Below, piece after piece: positions 9,829 to 22,087 of a DNA stretch of 64,000 nucleotides. The DNA comes from Gnetum montanum (lineage: Eukaryota; Streptophyta; Gnetopsida; Gnetales; Gnetaceae). Position 1 is the stretch's first letter, and every line of letters begins with the position of its first letter. Position numbers and translations under genes: made by a program. The DNA is taken from contig MNCI01033409.1 in NCBI GenBank assembly GCA_015680685.1, positions 360,180 through 424,179 on the forward strand. Direction: 5' to 3'. The notes under the pieces were generated by a model. That model made no database searches. It saw nothing but the letters and a program-made list of their open reading frames with translations, and had not been told where the DNA came from.

Positions 9829-10415
9829 AGGTGGGTAGATGACAGGAGGCAAAATTTTGGAAGGAGTTATAATAGAACTGCACATGACATATAGACCTTT
9901 TTGGCAGTGTAGAATGACACATAACTTGCAGTGCTGGATTAGATCTGAAAAGCAGCCAATACTTGTCAATCATACTCACTGTGCTGGCTGCCATATTCGC
10001 AAATTGCAACGTTGGTTAGTGACCAAATTAAATTCTGAACTATTGGCTTTTCTTTTGTTTCCTTTTTGAATGAAAGGTGTCGCATCTGTTATTGTTGGGC
10101 CTAGATCCTGAATCCTGATGATCCTCTTTGTAACAGAAAAATCAATGCACGCCTGCATAAAGAGAAAAGGGAAACGAACTTGATATGATTTGAATGGACG
10201 TTGCCCACTCCTTGGATTTGTGAAGTGATCTTAGCAATGCAGGATTCAGGATTTCGTCCTCACATGTACAGCAAACTTTCACAGTTACGTTGCAGAGATG
10301 CATGTCGATGGAGGAGCCGAAGAGGCACCACGCGTTTGTTGAGTGACGTACCACGCGTTTAGAATTATGCGTTTAAGATATTGCAGGCTTTCAACTTATA
10401 TTTGAAGAGGTAAAT
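9829..10415. other. Spacer with a paired ACGCGT site
   Basis: No supported gene. The phrase 'ccacgcgttt' occurs twice (about 10328 and 10351), giving two ACGCGT palindromes 23 bases apart. Overlapping ORFs on both strands lack domains. Confidence 0.35.
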
Positions 10416-10506
10416 GTGGGTCCATCCGTTATAGGAACTGGAAAGAGGTAAATCGTTTTTAAAATGTAAAGTGCATGGAACGTGGGTCCATCCGTTATAG
10501 GAACTG
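10416..10506 (+). repeat. Spaced direct repeat of 25 bp
   Basis: The same 25 bases, starting 'gtgggtccatccg', occur at 10416-10440 and 10482-10506, 66 bases apart. The phrase 'agaggtaaat' also occurs before each copy. A local duplication is the simplest reading. Confidence 0.8.
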
Positions 10507-10968
10507 TGTAAGGAGGTGGGAGTGAGTATTTTGCAGGATCAAATAGCTTTGTAAATTAGATAAGAATAGATTATAATTGTAAGGGAAAATAGATTGTTAG
10601 GAAAGTGAATTACAAAAATACTTCTTGCGCAAGATCACATGGCTTCGCCTGCTGTGTTATATTGGAAGGAATTTGTAGAATAGATAGATATGACAACTAA
10701 TTTGATTTGAGACATGTAGCTTTTTATTCAAATATATATTTATTTAAACAATCAATTGAATTTTCCATCGTGGTGGTAGCTAAATTGGTAAGAGGTTGGT
10801 TTATTAGGCAATATGTTGGGAGTTGGTGCTACCATTAAAATAGTGAGGTACAGTTTTATCCCCCCTTCATTGTTTCCACATGTTGTCTCTTAAGATATTT
10901 ATATGGATGTAATAAAAAACAAGATAGGTGAAGTACTAAGAAAGGGTGAAATGCAAGCAACATAGAAA
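10507..10968. other. AT-rich spacer before the transposon field
   Basis: No ORF, repeat or regulatory signal could be supported here. Confidence 0.3.
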
Positions 10969-12240
10969 TGAAAGGCTCATCTATTGTAAAGATGTTTATT
11001 TAGGTGCATAATCTTACAATTGATCTTGAAAATCCAAGAAAAGAAATAGGAAAGTTCGTTTTCATCTAGACAGCCTTTCCATCACTTTCAACCTCCATCC
11101 AAGAATTAAAAGGCTAAATAGATTTGAGGTACGAACAAAAAAAGTATGATGAAGTAACAGCCTTCTTTAAAAAAGAAGAAGATTCACTTGAAGATGAAGA
11201 TATCCTACTTTCACCATTACATTGTTTTTTGAGGAAAATCTTATGTTGAAAACATTTACCATCAAATATAGGTTGAAAACATTATTTATGATTTTTGAGA
11301 TAATAGTAAAAAAAAAAAAGCTTAATAATTTTTATATTTTTGAGATGACATTAAAAAAACAATCTTAAAAATAAGAAAAATTCAAAGCATAGGTGAGGTG
11401 AAAATCCACAACATAAAAAAGAAAGTGATGAGTGGTAAAGTAGTCTCAATACCCAACCATACAAATCATAAGTATATGCAAGTGAGCTAATCGTAAGTGG
11501 ATTGGACTAGTGTGGTACCTAGATAGCTAAGTGTTCAACTGTGGATTGTTATATTCCCAATTACACTTATGTAGCTTTTATGTATATAGGTGAGTGTAAT
11601 TGAGGTATATGATCCTAATGTTACTCAGGTCATAATGAAATATTAAAATATTGAATTTTTAATCTAATTAATCTAACTGTGGAGATTAACAAGGTTAGCC
11701 ATTCTAAGCAATAACCATCCATTCTTGGTTCATTGTATAAATCCTAGACTTACGTAATTGCCATTGGGCTACTAAGTGATCATTGTTGGGATTGCCAAAT
11801 GATATATGTTATGCTTGAAAGCAGTTGTACTTGTGTCACCATAACTATTATGTGATGAAATAGAAATAAACAACTAAGTACATGAGAAGTAAAGGGACAA
11901 GGAAATTAAATTGCGATTAACGGAAGCATTAAACTAAGCCAAGTGCTGCAATGAAGGTAAATTGATTTTGATTTTATTGTCTTTTATGAAAATGTGTCTA
12001 GGTACATGATCACTCAAATAAGATTATGGTAAATCAATTTGAGTTAGCATTGCAGATACTCGATGACAAATTCTAAGTGTTACAGAAACAAACTACAAGA
12101 GACTTGCTACAAGTATAATAAAATAGTGTCATAAATGTGGTTGGTATGCACATTTATATAGGAATTTATCACCTCTACATGATAGTTGACCTTGTGTCAA
12201 TGCTACTAGATCAATGCAATTAACTTAAGACTATTCATCA
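10969..12240 (-). mobile_element. LTR-like block (X-Y-L), probable 3' LTR of a minus-strand element
   Basis: The block starts TGAAAGGCTC and ends TTCATCA, so it has TG...CA ends on either strand. Three parts recur in the same orientation at the right of the window: X (10970-11400) at 62752-63090, Y (11426-11600) at 63842-64000, and L (11636-12240) at 62124-62751. On the minus strand the sequence directly before the block is 'cagttgtagagg', a decayed form of the polypurine-like tract seen before the LTR at 869. The block would then be the 3' LTR of the element whose ORF lies at 12570-15180. An alternative, supported by the copy at 869-1727, is that the LTR is only Y-L (11426-12240) and X is outside it. 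Confidence 0.5.
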
Positions 12241-12569
12241 TACCTCTACAACTGACTAAAAACTTGTCATTGAGTTAACAAAATTAGGATAGAATTTGTT
12301 TACAAAATGTAGAAGTGATTCGACTAACTAGAATACCACATATAAAATTTACTTGATTTCTTTACAACTTTGACATATGAAAAAACTTGGGCACATAGGC
12401 CTAATACAAACTTGTGTAGATATTTACCAAAAAGACCCAAGGCATATGTCTTATGTTGTGCTTGGTGACAATGGTTCATGTGGTGGCTCCTCATGTCGTA
12501 GTTGTGGTTATGGCTACCTTACTATTGTTGCTTTCAACTTGAACATGTTAATTAATGCCCTTATTTTTT

Positions 12570-15180
12570 CTTCCTTGGTCTTGAGATCCTAGATGTTCTA
12601 GGCTAGTTTGCCTAGGTTTTCCATTATGGGCACCTCCTAAGGATAGGTCAAAGTGGGAAACATGTCATAAACATTAACAAACCATGCACCAAATTCTTTG
12701 TGTTTGATATTGAATGAATTCATCATTTTTTTAGATCCTTGTAGTCTACAATCCTCTTGCCCAAGGCCTTTGCTACTTCCCTTTGATCTTCGTACCTAAC
12801 TTTGAGGAGCTTGAGCTCCACATTAGTAAATTGTAGCTTTTTTTTGTGCCTTGTGGTAGAGTTTGTGCTCATTTTCATATAATAAGCATGAGCTTGCCAC
12901 ATGTTTTTCCAACTTTGAACTAGCTCAACCAATAGTTAGCATTACTAGATTAGTGTAGCATAGGTTGGCAAGCTCTATGCACTTTGTCATCTTCTCAATT
13001 TGTAGCTCCTTCATTCTGATCTTTGCCTAATTATATATGTTGAGACCATCATAGATTAGTTACCATATGCCACCTTAAAGTTGCAAGAGGGCTTAGTTGA
13101 TCTTTTTCTTAGCCAATTGAATCTCTTTCTCATTGATTTCCTTTTGCCTGCTCACCTAGTTCCTATTATGATTTTTGAGTTTTTAATACTTAGGGGCTTC
13201 ATTTTTCCAAATGGCAACCTCAATGGCTAACTTTTATCAAATGGTCCTAATTTCTTCCCTGAAGAGATTCCTAGTTTTTTCTTCCAACCTACATATGTCT
13301 ACATTTACCTCGACTAACTACTATTGGAGGTGCTTAAGGTATTCTTCCAATTGTTCTTTTTGTTTCTTGAACTTAAGAAACCTCCTATTTTCCTTGGTTA
13401 GGTCTTGGTTCTCCGTGCGCACCATGGCAAGATCCTTGTTTACTCCATTTACCTTTGCCTCTATCAAGGATGAATCCTAGTTGGCCTTCTCCTTCTCCTT
13501 CTCCACTTGTTGTTTATCCTTTGTTTATTTAAAGGCTTCGTCTTTGATAAGGCTTGGTTGGTGGAGAACTAGATCTAACAATTGGACTTAGAGCTATGTA
13601 ACTTCATTTCATAGTTGTTGATTAACTGATTTTGCCTTCTAAATTTAGGTCTCTACCATTATAAGCTTGTCCCTTAGTGTTGAATGGGCCAAGGTAATAC
13701 CTTTTAGAATGTTGAAGACATTAGGAATTGATGGCTTGACATCCATCACTCTTTCCAACACTTCCTCATGTTGGGTAGTACTAATACCTCTTCAAGCAAT
13801 TCCTATAGAGACCTAAATGGCTACCATTGTAGTGAAATTTAGCATTGGTGCTATAGGGACTCTTAATACTTTTTCAACTTAATTGACCACCACCTATGCA
13901 ACCATCTCTTGTCATTTATGTTGCATGATTACCACTATGGCTCTATCCTCCTCTTCTAGCATCACAAAGAAATATGTAACATTGTCTAAGATTTTTGGCA
14001 TTTCTTCAATAGGTAAGGTGATTGCAACTCCTTCAATGACAAGGTTCACTTGGATAGTGGTCTAACTTCTTTGAATAAAAAAGATGTTGGATAGATTTGT
14101 CTACCACCAGCTAATCATTTGTGCAACTTCATTGAGATGGCTTATAGTAAGACTGTAATCTTCCAAACCTCTAATAGGTGCTTGATGAAATGCTTCTAGT
14201 TGTCTAGTCCTAGCTCTAGCACTTAAGATTTCAGTTCCTTTACTTGTATCTGATGCTGGAGGTGGAAACTCCTCTTAAAGCTTGAGTGATGGCTTCTCCT
14301 TCATCATTTCTTATCATGACATTGTTGTGGTTCATTAGAGAACATTATTGAAGTAATGGACAATCACTCCTCTTTTACATAATTTTTGGATGAGACATAG
14401 AAAAGGAGAGTATCTTCCCATCCTTGGGATTTTTCCTGAAACATTTTTTTATCTCTAAGAAGATGAGCTATGAAAAGTTAATTAGGAATTTTCCACTGAG
14501 TGTAGCACACACTTTAGCAAAGAAGGATGTAAATTTATTAGGTTATTCATGGGATTCAAATGGTACATAGCTATTTTAAAGTAAATATTTTACACCTAGG
14601 TTAGTACCCCATATTTCTTATGATAAACTTAATAGCATCTTTGTGTCCATTCCTTTTTGCTTTTCATGTTAGATTGTACCAATACCTTTGCAAATTTGAT
14701 CCACACATTTACAATTTCCAAGGCCTTATGGAAATGTTCTTAATTTTGACTATTGCATCTTTCTAGTAATTATTCCAGAAGAGACATATCTCCCCTAGGT
14801 ACGATTCTCCATTGGTTGAAATGATGGACCATAAAGGAGATTCTTGCAATTTATCACAACCTCTTAGTGTGCAAACTCTAAGAAGGATTAAAAACTTCGT
14901 TCTTGTAGTATATAACGTATATAACTTTGAATCTTCTTTATTTGAATTTTTTTTAAGCAAGCTTTGATAAGGATCATTTCAAGAGTGGATCTTTGCCTTG
15001 GTGTTTCATCTTGCTTAGACTACCTTGCTTTAGTTATGTGAATCTACTAACAAATTTCACTTCAATCTCTTTCATGGCTAGTCCAGTTGCATATGTGGCC
15101 TTTAGCTCTTGCCTATGTTCTCATCCATGTCCTTGTTCTTTGTGTGGTCTTTTTTCTTTGCATTGTTATGTACCTCCCAC
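12570..15180 (-). pseudogene. Decayed long ORF of unknown family with a charged C-terminal half
   Basis: Read on the minus strand, the sequence keeps coding character from about 15180 down to 12570 (some 850 codons). It has many in-frame TAG/TAA/TGA stops and about two frameshifts at A runs (near 14455 and 12735). Readable pieces include FTSFFAKVCATLSGKFLINF (about 14490-14550), GWEDTLLFYVSSKNYV (about 14375-14425), HLNEVAQMISWW (about 14105-14140) and VNLVIEGVAITLPIEEMP (about 13995-14050). The part after about 13560 is dominated by Lys, Glu, Gln and Leu and looks coiled-coil forming. It sits next to the LTR-like block ending at 12240. There is no RT, RNase H or integrase motif. It may be the ORF of a large non-autonomous retroelement; I do not recognise the family. 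Confidence 0.5.
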
Positions 15181-16502
15181 ATCTAAATCTCTTTTAAATG
15201 CCACCTACAATCACAATAATGATTAACTATTATTTTCCAAATGATGTTTATAAACATTTGACCCTTTATCATCCTTAAAATTAGCCCAAATTTGGAGAAT
15301 TATAGCATTCATGTCCTTATGTGATTGTAATAGGATGTATTCAAAGAATCTAACATAGATAGATTATTCTAAATTTAAGTTATTTTGATCATCATTAATG
15401 TTAAGTATTCCTACAAAATTGTTCTTAATCTTGTAAGAACACCTTCATGAATTAGATGTAAAGTACCTAACTTACGTCATAAATAGTCTTCTAATCGATA
15501 TAATCCTTGATAAGTTAATAATTATGACATAAAAGGATAAACTTCCAATCAAATATGAATTTAGCATATCATCCAAAAACTAGGAATGATAGGGGATGCA
15601 ATGAGAAACACTGAGTATAAGTAATAAACATAATAAAGCCTAGTTGATGTATATAAAAATGAAGTGTGGAAATGAACTACTAGTTATACAAAATAGAATC
15701 TAAGTATGGGAGAATAGATAAAAACAAAAAAGTAATAAGAAAGGAGAGACTTGATATTTAGAAAAGGGTTTAATATTCCATTTCAAATAGTTAAAAATAT
15801 TTTATTAATGATATTTAAAATTCTTCCTTTATGAAGGATCAAAATTGCAAGGGGACGTTGAAAAACATAAAAGAGAAAACTGATAATAGAAGCTTAGTTT
15901 GTGAGAAAGATGAGGATTTTAGTAATCAAATTAAATCTTGGGGAGACAAATACGTAATTAGGGAAATTTCAAGCATATTATAGAATCAATTTGGAGCCAA
16001 AACAAGGCTATTTTGGCTAACTATCTAGTAAGTGACACTAGAGCTAAAAAAATTCTAACTTTGGAACTAGTGATAATGATGTTGAAAATTGCTAACTTTG
16101 GACAGGCGATGCAAAAACTACCCAAGTGACATTGATACTAGTTTCAATGTTAGTGTATGGGTTTTCAGGGACTTAGGTATTAGACTAAGCTTATAGACTA
16201 CTAGGAGGAGCTAGGATGGTTGTGGAGCACATGGGAGATGCTCATGCTTTTAATCTCTCAACATCTAAAAAAGTGATCCAAATATCAAAAAACCAGCCTC
16301 AAATTTAAGTTTTGATGTTATATTTATAGGCCTAGGGTTTTCAAATTAGACCTCAAAGTCAAGTGAAGTTAACTTAAAGTTCATTTTTCAAAGATTTGAT
16401 TTGGAAGTTGAGAAATGTAAGAGTGATGTTGATGCTAATGCTGGTGTTAGTGTTAACATCACCAAGAAGTTAGAAATCTAGCATTTTATTGCCTTACCAA
16501 GT
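15181..16502. other. AT-rich sequence between a decayed ORF and a gypsy LTR
   Basis: No coding support. Near 16420-16470 the phrase 'gatgttgatgctaatgctgg' occurs, and very similar phrases occur across the gypsy element at 22970-23010. The two sides were probably one repeat before the gypsy insertion. Confidence 0.35.
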
Positions 16503-16656
16503 TGGAGTAGGGTCACTCCAAATGCAATTAACCCTTCAAACAGACCACATCTAGATTATATGCAAAGGGAAAAATTGCTAAAAAAGAGAAAAACTAGCTA
16601 TCTTCATTAACTTGAAAGAAGATTATAATTACAATGGAGCCATAATCCCATAGAAT

Positions 16657-16691
<35 letters not shown>
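16657..16691 (+). repeat. (AC)n microsatellite inside a gypsy LTR
   Basis: A nearly pure AC run with one AAC interruption. The other LTR has only 'acatacacatcctcac' at the equivalent place, so the repeat expanded after insertion. Confidence 0.9.
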
Positions 16692-16692
<1 letters not shown>

Positions 16693-16934
16693 TCAATGAT
16701 ACTGTAGAGAAAGAGGCTCTATAATCATATATAATTATCCTCTATGTAAGGATCAATCGACCTGGATCTCTTCCCTCACACATAAGGCTCATATGCAGCA
16801 ACCAATATCCCACAAAATGACCAAAAACCATACACTCTTTGACCACACAACTTCTTACTACAAAGCATGTAACATAGACTAATATTTAACTTCAAATAAA
16901 GCTAACATGGTAAGAAAATATTTTCCACACTTAA

Positions 16935-17009
16935 CTTGACATTTCTAGCTATTTCCCATCTTGACATTCCTAGCTATTTCCCATCTTGACATTCCTAGCT
17001 ATTTCCCAT
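16935..17009 (+). repeat. 25-bp unit, three tandem copies, in one gypsy LTR
   Basis: Units 16935-16959, 16960-16984 and 16985-17009 each contain 'ctagctatttcccat'. The first differs by one base. The partner LTR has a single copy near 22485. This is a post-insertion expansion. Confidence 0.9.
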
Positions 17010-17535
17010 CTTGGAACTACCACATTAGAAATTTCCTTGCCCAAAAAAGATGTTTAGAATGCTGGAAAGATGTCTCTTTGTTAATTTTTCAATGTTGGAA
17101 AGACATTTACAAAGCTAGGGAGATGTCTATGATCTAGGAAAGAGATCTCCTTTCTAGGCAAGTAATCACTTCTTAGTGATAAGTTGTCTTCCAAGTTAAT
17201 GGAACATCTTTTGTAGATGCCCAACTCTTAGGAATGACATCTTTTAATTTCTAAGGATGTCTTTTAGGTTGTCAAAATCTTTATTCCTATGCCTATTAGG
17301 ATGACATTAGGTTCTGAAGAGGTGTTCCTACATTAGCTCTCCTTCCCTTCAAAAAGTAAACTCAGGTGAACAAGGGAGTAGGGGTAGAAGTAATTCCCTA
17401 GTTCACAAGTTTGGTCTTATGAACCCATATAGCATCATTAGTAGTTTGATCCTCCAAATAGACCAAGTAATCATGTCTCTTCATTCCATGAGTGCTAGAA
17501 GCTTCTCTCTTCTTGAGTATAATTACCTTCCTCTA

Positions 17536-20500
17536 CTATAAATGCTTGGACTTCTCAATAGCACCCTGCAACTCATTAATGCTATCTCTCAAGGCTTCAT
17601 CATCTGCTGGCGCATGGTAATGTACAAGATCTGTAAAATTAAAAATAAAAGACATATCCTCATCTTTTTGTAAGTCAATTTTGAAGGCATTAACATTTAT
17701 TTTAGCCTTTATCTTGAAAGGACCCATCTTCTTGGCTTTCAATTTTGAGAAGTTGACATCCCTTAGCCTCTTCTTCTAAATGTGCACTCAAGCAACATCA
17801 CCAATAGTGAAATTATGATTCTTCTTTTGAACTCTTTTCTCAGCCTTATTCTCTAGATTTTCTTTTACTTAAGCATCAAGATCCATCATCTCCTTCACAA
17901 ATTTTGCTCTTAATTGAGCATTTCCATCAAAGCTTATCAAATTATCCGCCATATTATGATAAAAATCATAATTAGCTTTAAACAGGCTCTTTATAATGGG
18001 AACATAAAAAGCATCATTATAGGAAAACTTAGCATGATATAACAAGTTCTTCCACTTATTGGTTTGTCCTTCTCACAAACATCTCAAAATATTAAGTAAA
18101 GGTTTACTAACCACTTTAGGTTGACCATTGAATTGTAAAAGATAAGCATTAGAAAAATTTAACTTTATCCCTAAAATCTTCTAAAGGGACCTTAAAAAAT
18201 GATTAGTAAACTTGGAATCTCTAATACTAATAATATTTAAAGAAATCCCATTTAATCTCAAAACATGTTGAAAAAAAATTTGCAATATGAGATGCATCAC
18301 TCATCTTCTTGCATGGAATAAAGTGTGCCATCTTAGAGAATCTATCCACCACCAGAAAGATAACATCATTCCCATTTTTAATCTTTAGAATAATTCTCAT
18401 AAATTTTATTAACACACTTTTCCAAGATTCTTTGGGAATTGGAAAAGGTATATAATATTCATCAACTCCTTTGTCTCCCTTGAATTTCTAACATGTCAAA
18501 CACTGAATAAATTTGGAGATTTTAGAGGCCATTATAGGCTAAAAATCATGCATTCACTCAAGCTCCAATGTGTTAGCTTTGTTCATATGACATACCATAC
18601 CACCACAATGTTTTTCAGCCAAAATATTCTAAAATCAAATTTGAAAGCATAAACCTTTCCATGCTTGAATAAAAGTTTATCTTAGATGTGATAGTTCTTT
18701 CATTAGTCTATTCTACTCAAAAATAGTTCTTTGAGACTCCTTTGAACATGCCCAAAATTTGAATTGTATTCAAACAAATTAGCAAAATCATTCATACCTT
18801 CCATACAAGGAATGTTGAAATTCATCACATGCATCCTAGATAAAGCATTTGCCATCACATTGGCTTTTTCACTCTTATGCTTGAGCACAAAAAATTAAAC
18901 TCCTACAATTGCATCATCCACTTCATATGTTTGGCACAAAACTTCTTTTGGGAATTAAGAATTTAAAGTTCTTTATGATCATTCATCAAAGTAAACTTCT
19001 TGGGTAACAAATAGTGCCTTCAATGCTTAATTACTTGAAGAATAACATATAATTCCTTCTCATACATGTTGTATTTCTATATTGACTCATTCAGCTTTTC
19101 TATAAAGAAAGTAATAGGTCTTCCTTCTTATGAAAGCACCCCTCCAATGGCAAGTCCACTTGCATCTACCTTTACTTGAAAAAGCTTTTGAAAGTTTGGT
19201 ATTACAAGCACTAGTTCACTAGTTATTTTTACCCTTAAAAAATGAAAGCTCCTTTAGGTTTCATCGTCCTACTTTAAATCAAATGTAGGTCATCATATAC
19301 CACTAATATTTTTGATGAACCTTCTATAAAAACATACTAAACTAAAAAATGATCTTACCTCCCTAACATTTTTAGGAGTTTTCCAATCTCTAATAATTGT
19401 TACCTTGGTAGCTTCCATTTGAATTTGATTTTTAAAAATCACATGTTCCAACTATGTGATCTTCCTTTTTAAAAAAATGATTCTTCTTTATGTTGAAAAA
19501 TGAATGTGCTTCCTTCAATTTGAGATACATACTTCTGAAATATTCCAAGTGCTCCTTCTCATTAGAATTGTACCCCAAAATATCATCAAAGAAGATAATA
19601 TAACACTTACTAGTCAAATCTTTAAGAACGTCATGCATCAACCTCATGAATATGGTAGTAGCATTTGTGAGCCAAAATGATATAAGAAACCACTCAAACA
19701 ATCCATTCAATGTTTTGAAAGTGGTCTTTCATTCATCACTAGGACTGATTCAAATTTGATGATATCCACTTTTCAAATAAATTTTGTTGAAAATTTCTAC
19801 ATTAGTAAGGATAAAAGAATATCGTTCATCCTTGAAATAGAAAACCTATGCCTCATTGTTATCCTATTCACAACCCTAAAATCAATGTACATCCTCCATT
19901 CAACATTTTTCTTCTTTGGTATAAGCACTAATGGAAATACATAAGAAGAGATTAACTCCCTTCAAAAGCCATTTGCAAGTAGCTCCTCTACTTGCCTTTG
20001 CAATTTAGCCTTCTGACTCAATGCCATTTGGTATGCTCTCTCATTTAAAATGGTAGCACCTAGAATGAAGTTTATTTGGTGTTGAACATTCCTCATTGGT
20101 GGCACTCCATCCAATTTTCCCTTGAATACATTAGGAAATTACTCCTTCAAGCCTAGTATAGCTACTAGAAGTTCTACCTACATAACATTATGGTTAGAAG
20201 TAATAGTTTATATAATTACAAATTCAAAACCTATTTAATCATGTTTCTTAATATATTTTCTCTCCAAGAAGGATAAAGAAGGCATTAGGTATGGTTTACT
20301 ACTTCACTTATTTAGTAATCATAGAAATCAACTCATGAATTCCATATTCTCTTCCTACAATCCATACATTTCTTGTCCCATCAAATTTAGCATCATTATC
20401 AAAATTCTAAGACCTACCAAAAATTACATTAGCACAATCAATTGGTAGCATATCACATGCTACAACATCATGATAGCTCCCAATCTTAAACTTCAAAACA

Positions 20501-20645
20501 CATTCTTCTTTTACCTCTAGAGAGAAATCTTTTGAAAACTAATGAATCTTATAGGATCTAAGATTAAAATATGTCACTTAATCCAACTTAGCATTTGACT
20601 TAGATGAAATAACATTTTTTTTAACTCCCCCATCAATTAAAATAT
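17536..20645 (-). pseudogene. Gypsy G1 pol: protease, RT, RNase H, integrase (decayed)
   Basis: Minus-strand domains in order. Protease at about 20645-20390 has LIDGG and later IDCANVIFGR. RT at about 19710-19432 has FGLTNAPATFM-type residues (seen as FWLTNATTIFM) and an FFDDIL catalytic motif (Asp-Asp complement 19582-19587). The RNase H end at about 18860 reads VMANALSR. The integrase core at about 18390 reads VDRFSKMAHFIPC. The integrase C-terminus at about 17740-17600 has MGPFKI followed by FNFTDLVHYH. Many in-frame stops and some frameshifts separate the pieces. The polyprotein would copy RNA into DNA and insert it; this copy cannot make it. No chromodomain was seen after the last block. 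Confidence 0.82.
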
Positions 20646-20759
20646 AATCCCATTACTCACTAATTAAACATATAACACTAATCTTGAACAAAAATTTCCT
20701 TGTTGGATGGTCTCCTCTTTTTACATTCCCTCATAAATGCATATTAATTTAATTTAGAA

Positions 20760-21720
20760 AATTTTTGAATTTTGGAAGCATTAGGATTACCTCTTTGAAG
20801 AGCTTGGTTTAATTTCTTCTTATTTTCCAAAGCTTTTACATCCATTTCCTTGCCTACCTTATGAAGTGGACATTCTCATTGTTTATATCCCCACCCTTCA
20901 CATTTGAACCACTAAATCATCAATAAGTTGCTACCTTAACCCTTGCCTCTTTTACCTTGGTTCTTATTAGCCTTTTCCTTCTCATCATCTTTCTCTTACT
21001 TCTTATTATGGCTGCCATCTATGTCTTCAAATTTTGACTTGGATCTCTTATTAGCTTAGGATCTATTATCTTTTACCTTTAAAACCTCTTTATTTCTACT
21101 TCTAAATCCATATAGTTTCTTCTTTACCTTGAGTCCCAAATCATAAGCCTCATCAAGGATTTGAGGTTCATAATATAACAACTCCTATTGATAAGACATC
21201 TTGAGACCTCCATGAAATATTAAAGCTTGTTCATATTCCTTTCAATTAACCTTAGCTTGATGAAAAGGTTCATAAAATTCAATATAGAACTCCTTAATAT
21301 TCTTATCTCTTTGTTGAAGGAATTTGATCTTCATGATCATTTCTTGGCTCTACCTAGATTGTTCAAATTTTCATTTTAATTTGTACTTCATCAAGGACCA
21401 ATCAATAGATTGCTCATTTTTCCTTACATAGCTTTGAGACTCTTTTTCTCCACTAAGTTGAAGTCATACCTTCTAATCTGGATTCAACAATTAGTATCCT
21501 CAAATGATTTGGCACCTTCTTAAGCTCAAAATGCTTGTCATGTAATTTCAACTAGATTAAAAAAGCATTGGTCCCATCTACACCATTGAAAGTCTTTAAT
21601 TTCACATAAGAAAGCCTTGTAGGATTTTTGAAAGCTCTAGCAAGTCTTACTTCATCTTGATCATCTAATTTACCATGAGAGAAAGAAGATATTTGTGATG
21701 GATCTCTTGGAATTTTGAGA
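20760..21720 (-). pseudogene. Gypsy G1 gag with zinc knuckle (decayed)
   Basis: On the minus strand, about 21660-21100 has a typical plant gag pattern including VRLARAFKNPTRLSYVKLKTF, then FLQQRDKNIKEFYIEF and LIFHGGLK. It is followed by a Lys-rich stretch and a degenerate zinc knuckle (about 20910-20860, FKCEGWGYKQ..ECPL, with the His replaced). Stops occur throughout. Gag would form the particle and bind RNA. Position upstream of the protease on the same strand supports the call. Confidence 0.7.
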
Positions 21721-22071
21721 TGAAGACTTGGATTCCTCTCTCTTGGAACCCTTGGGTTATGGAATCTAACACCCCTATAGCTAGAATGCTCTTCCTTCTC
21801 ATCTACTCTCCCTTCACTAGGTTGAGAAACTTATTCATTCTTATTTGAATTGTTGTGCTCATTATCACCACGATATGCAATATGATTGGGAATTGCATTA
21901 TCTATCCACCTTAGCACTGATTTCATTCAATCAATTAACCATTAGTTAAAAAGTATAGTTCATGCCCTCAACATCTCTATTTGGGGCTTGAATATTTTTC
22001 TTCTTAAGAGATTTGAAATAGGCAAGTAAAATCCATAACCAAATTCCCCTAAAAAAAAAGAGACATCCTAG

Positions 22072-22083
22072 GTTCTCATATCA
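22072..22083 (-). other. Decayed tRNA-Met primer-binding site of gypsy G1
   Basis: The plus strand reads gttctcatatca. Compared with the complement of the usual initiator tRNA-Met site, 9 of 12 bases agree and two of the three differences are C-to-T. It lies 4 bases inside the 5' LTR end, which fixes element orientation. Confidence 0.6.
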
Positions 22084-22087
22084 ATCT

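Larger units (their letters stand above)
16503..17332 (-). repeat. 3' LTR of gypsy G1 (830 bp)
   Basis: It aligns with 22088-22823 over its whole length. The minus-strand start TGTAGGAAC is preceded by the purine-rich 'gaagggaaggagagc' (complement of about 17336-17350), a good polypurine tract. It contains an (AC)n microsatellite and a 25-bp triplicate absent from the other LTR, and several gatgtc or gacatc motifs at 17060-17290. Confidence 0.85.

Noticed and set aside
16657-16691. AC repeat as a regulatory Z-DNA site
   Set aside because: It is a private microsatellite expansion in one dead LTR.
16960-17009. Regular 25-bp repeats as a CRISPR array
   Set aside because: The units are contiguous without spacers, only three in number, and lie in a plant LTR.
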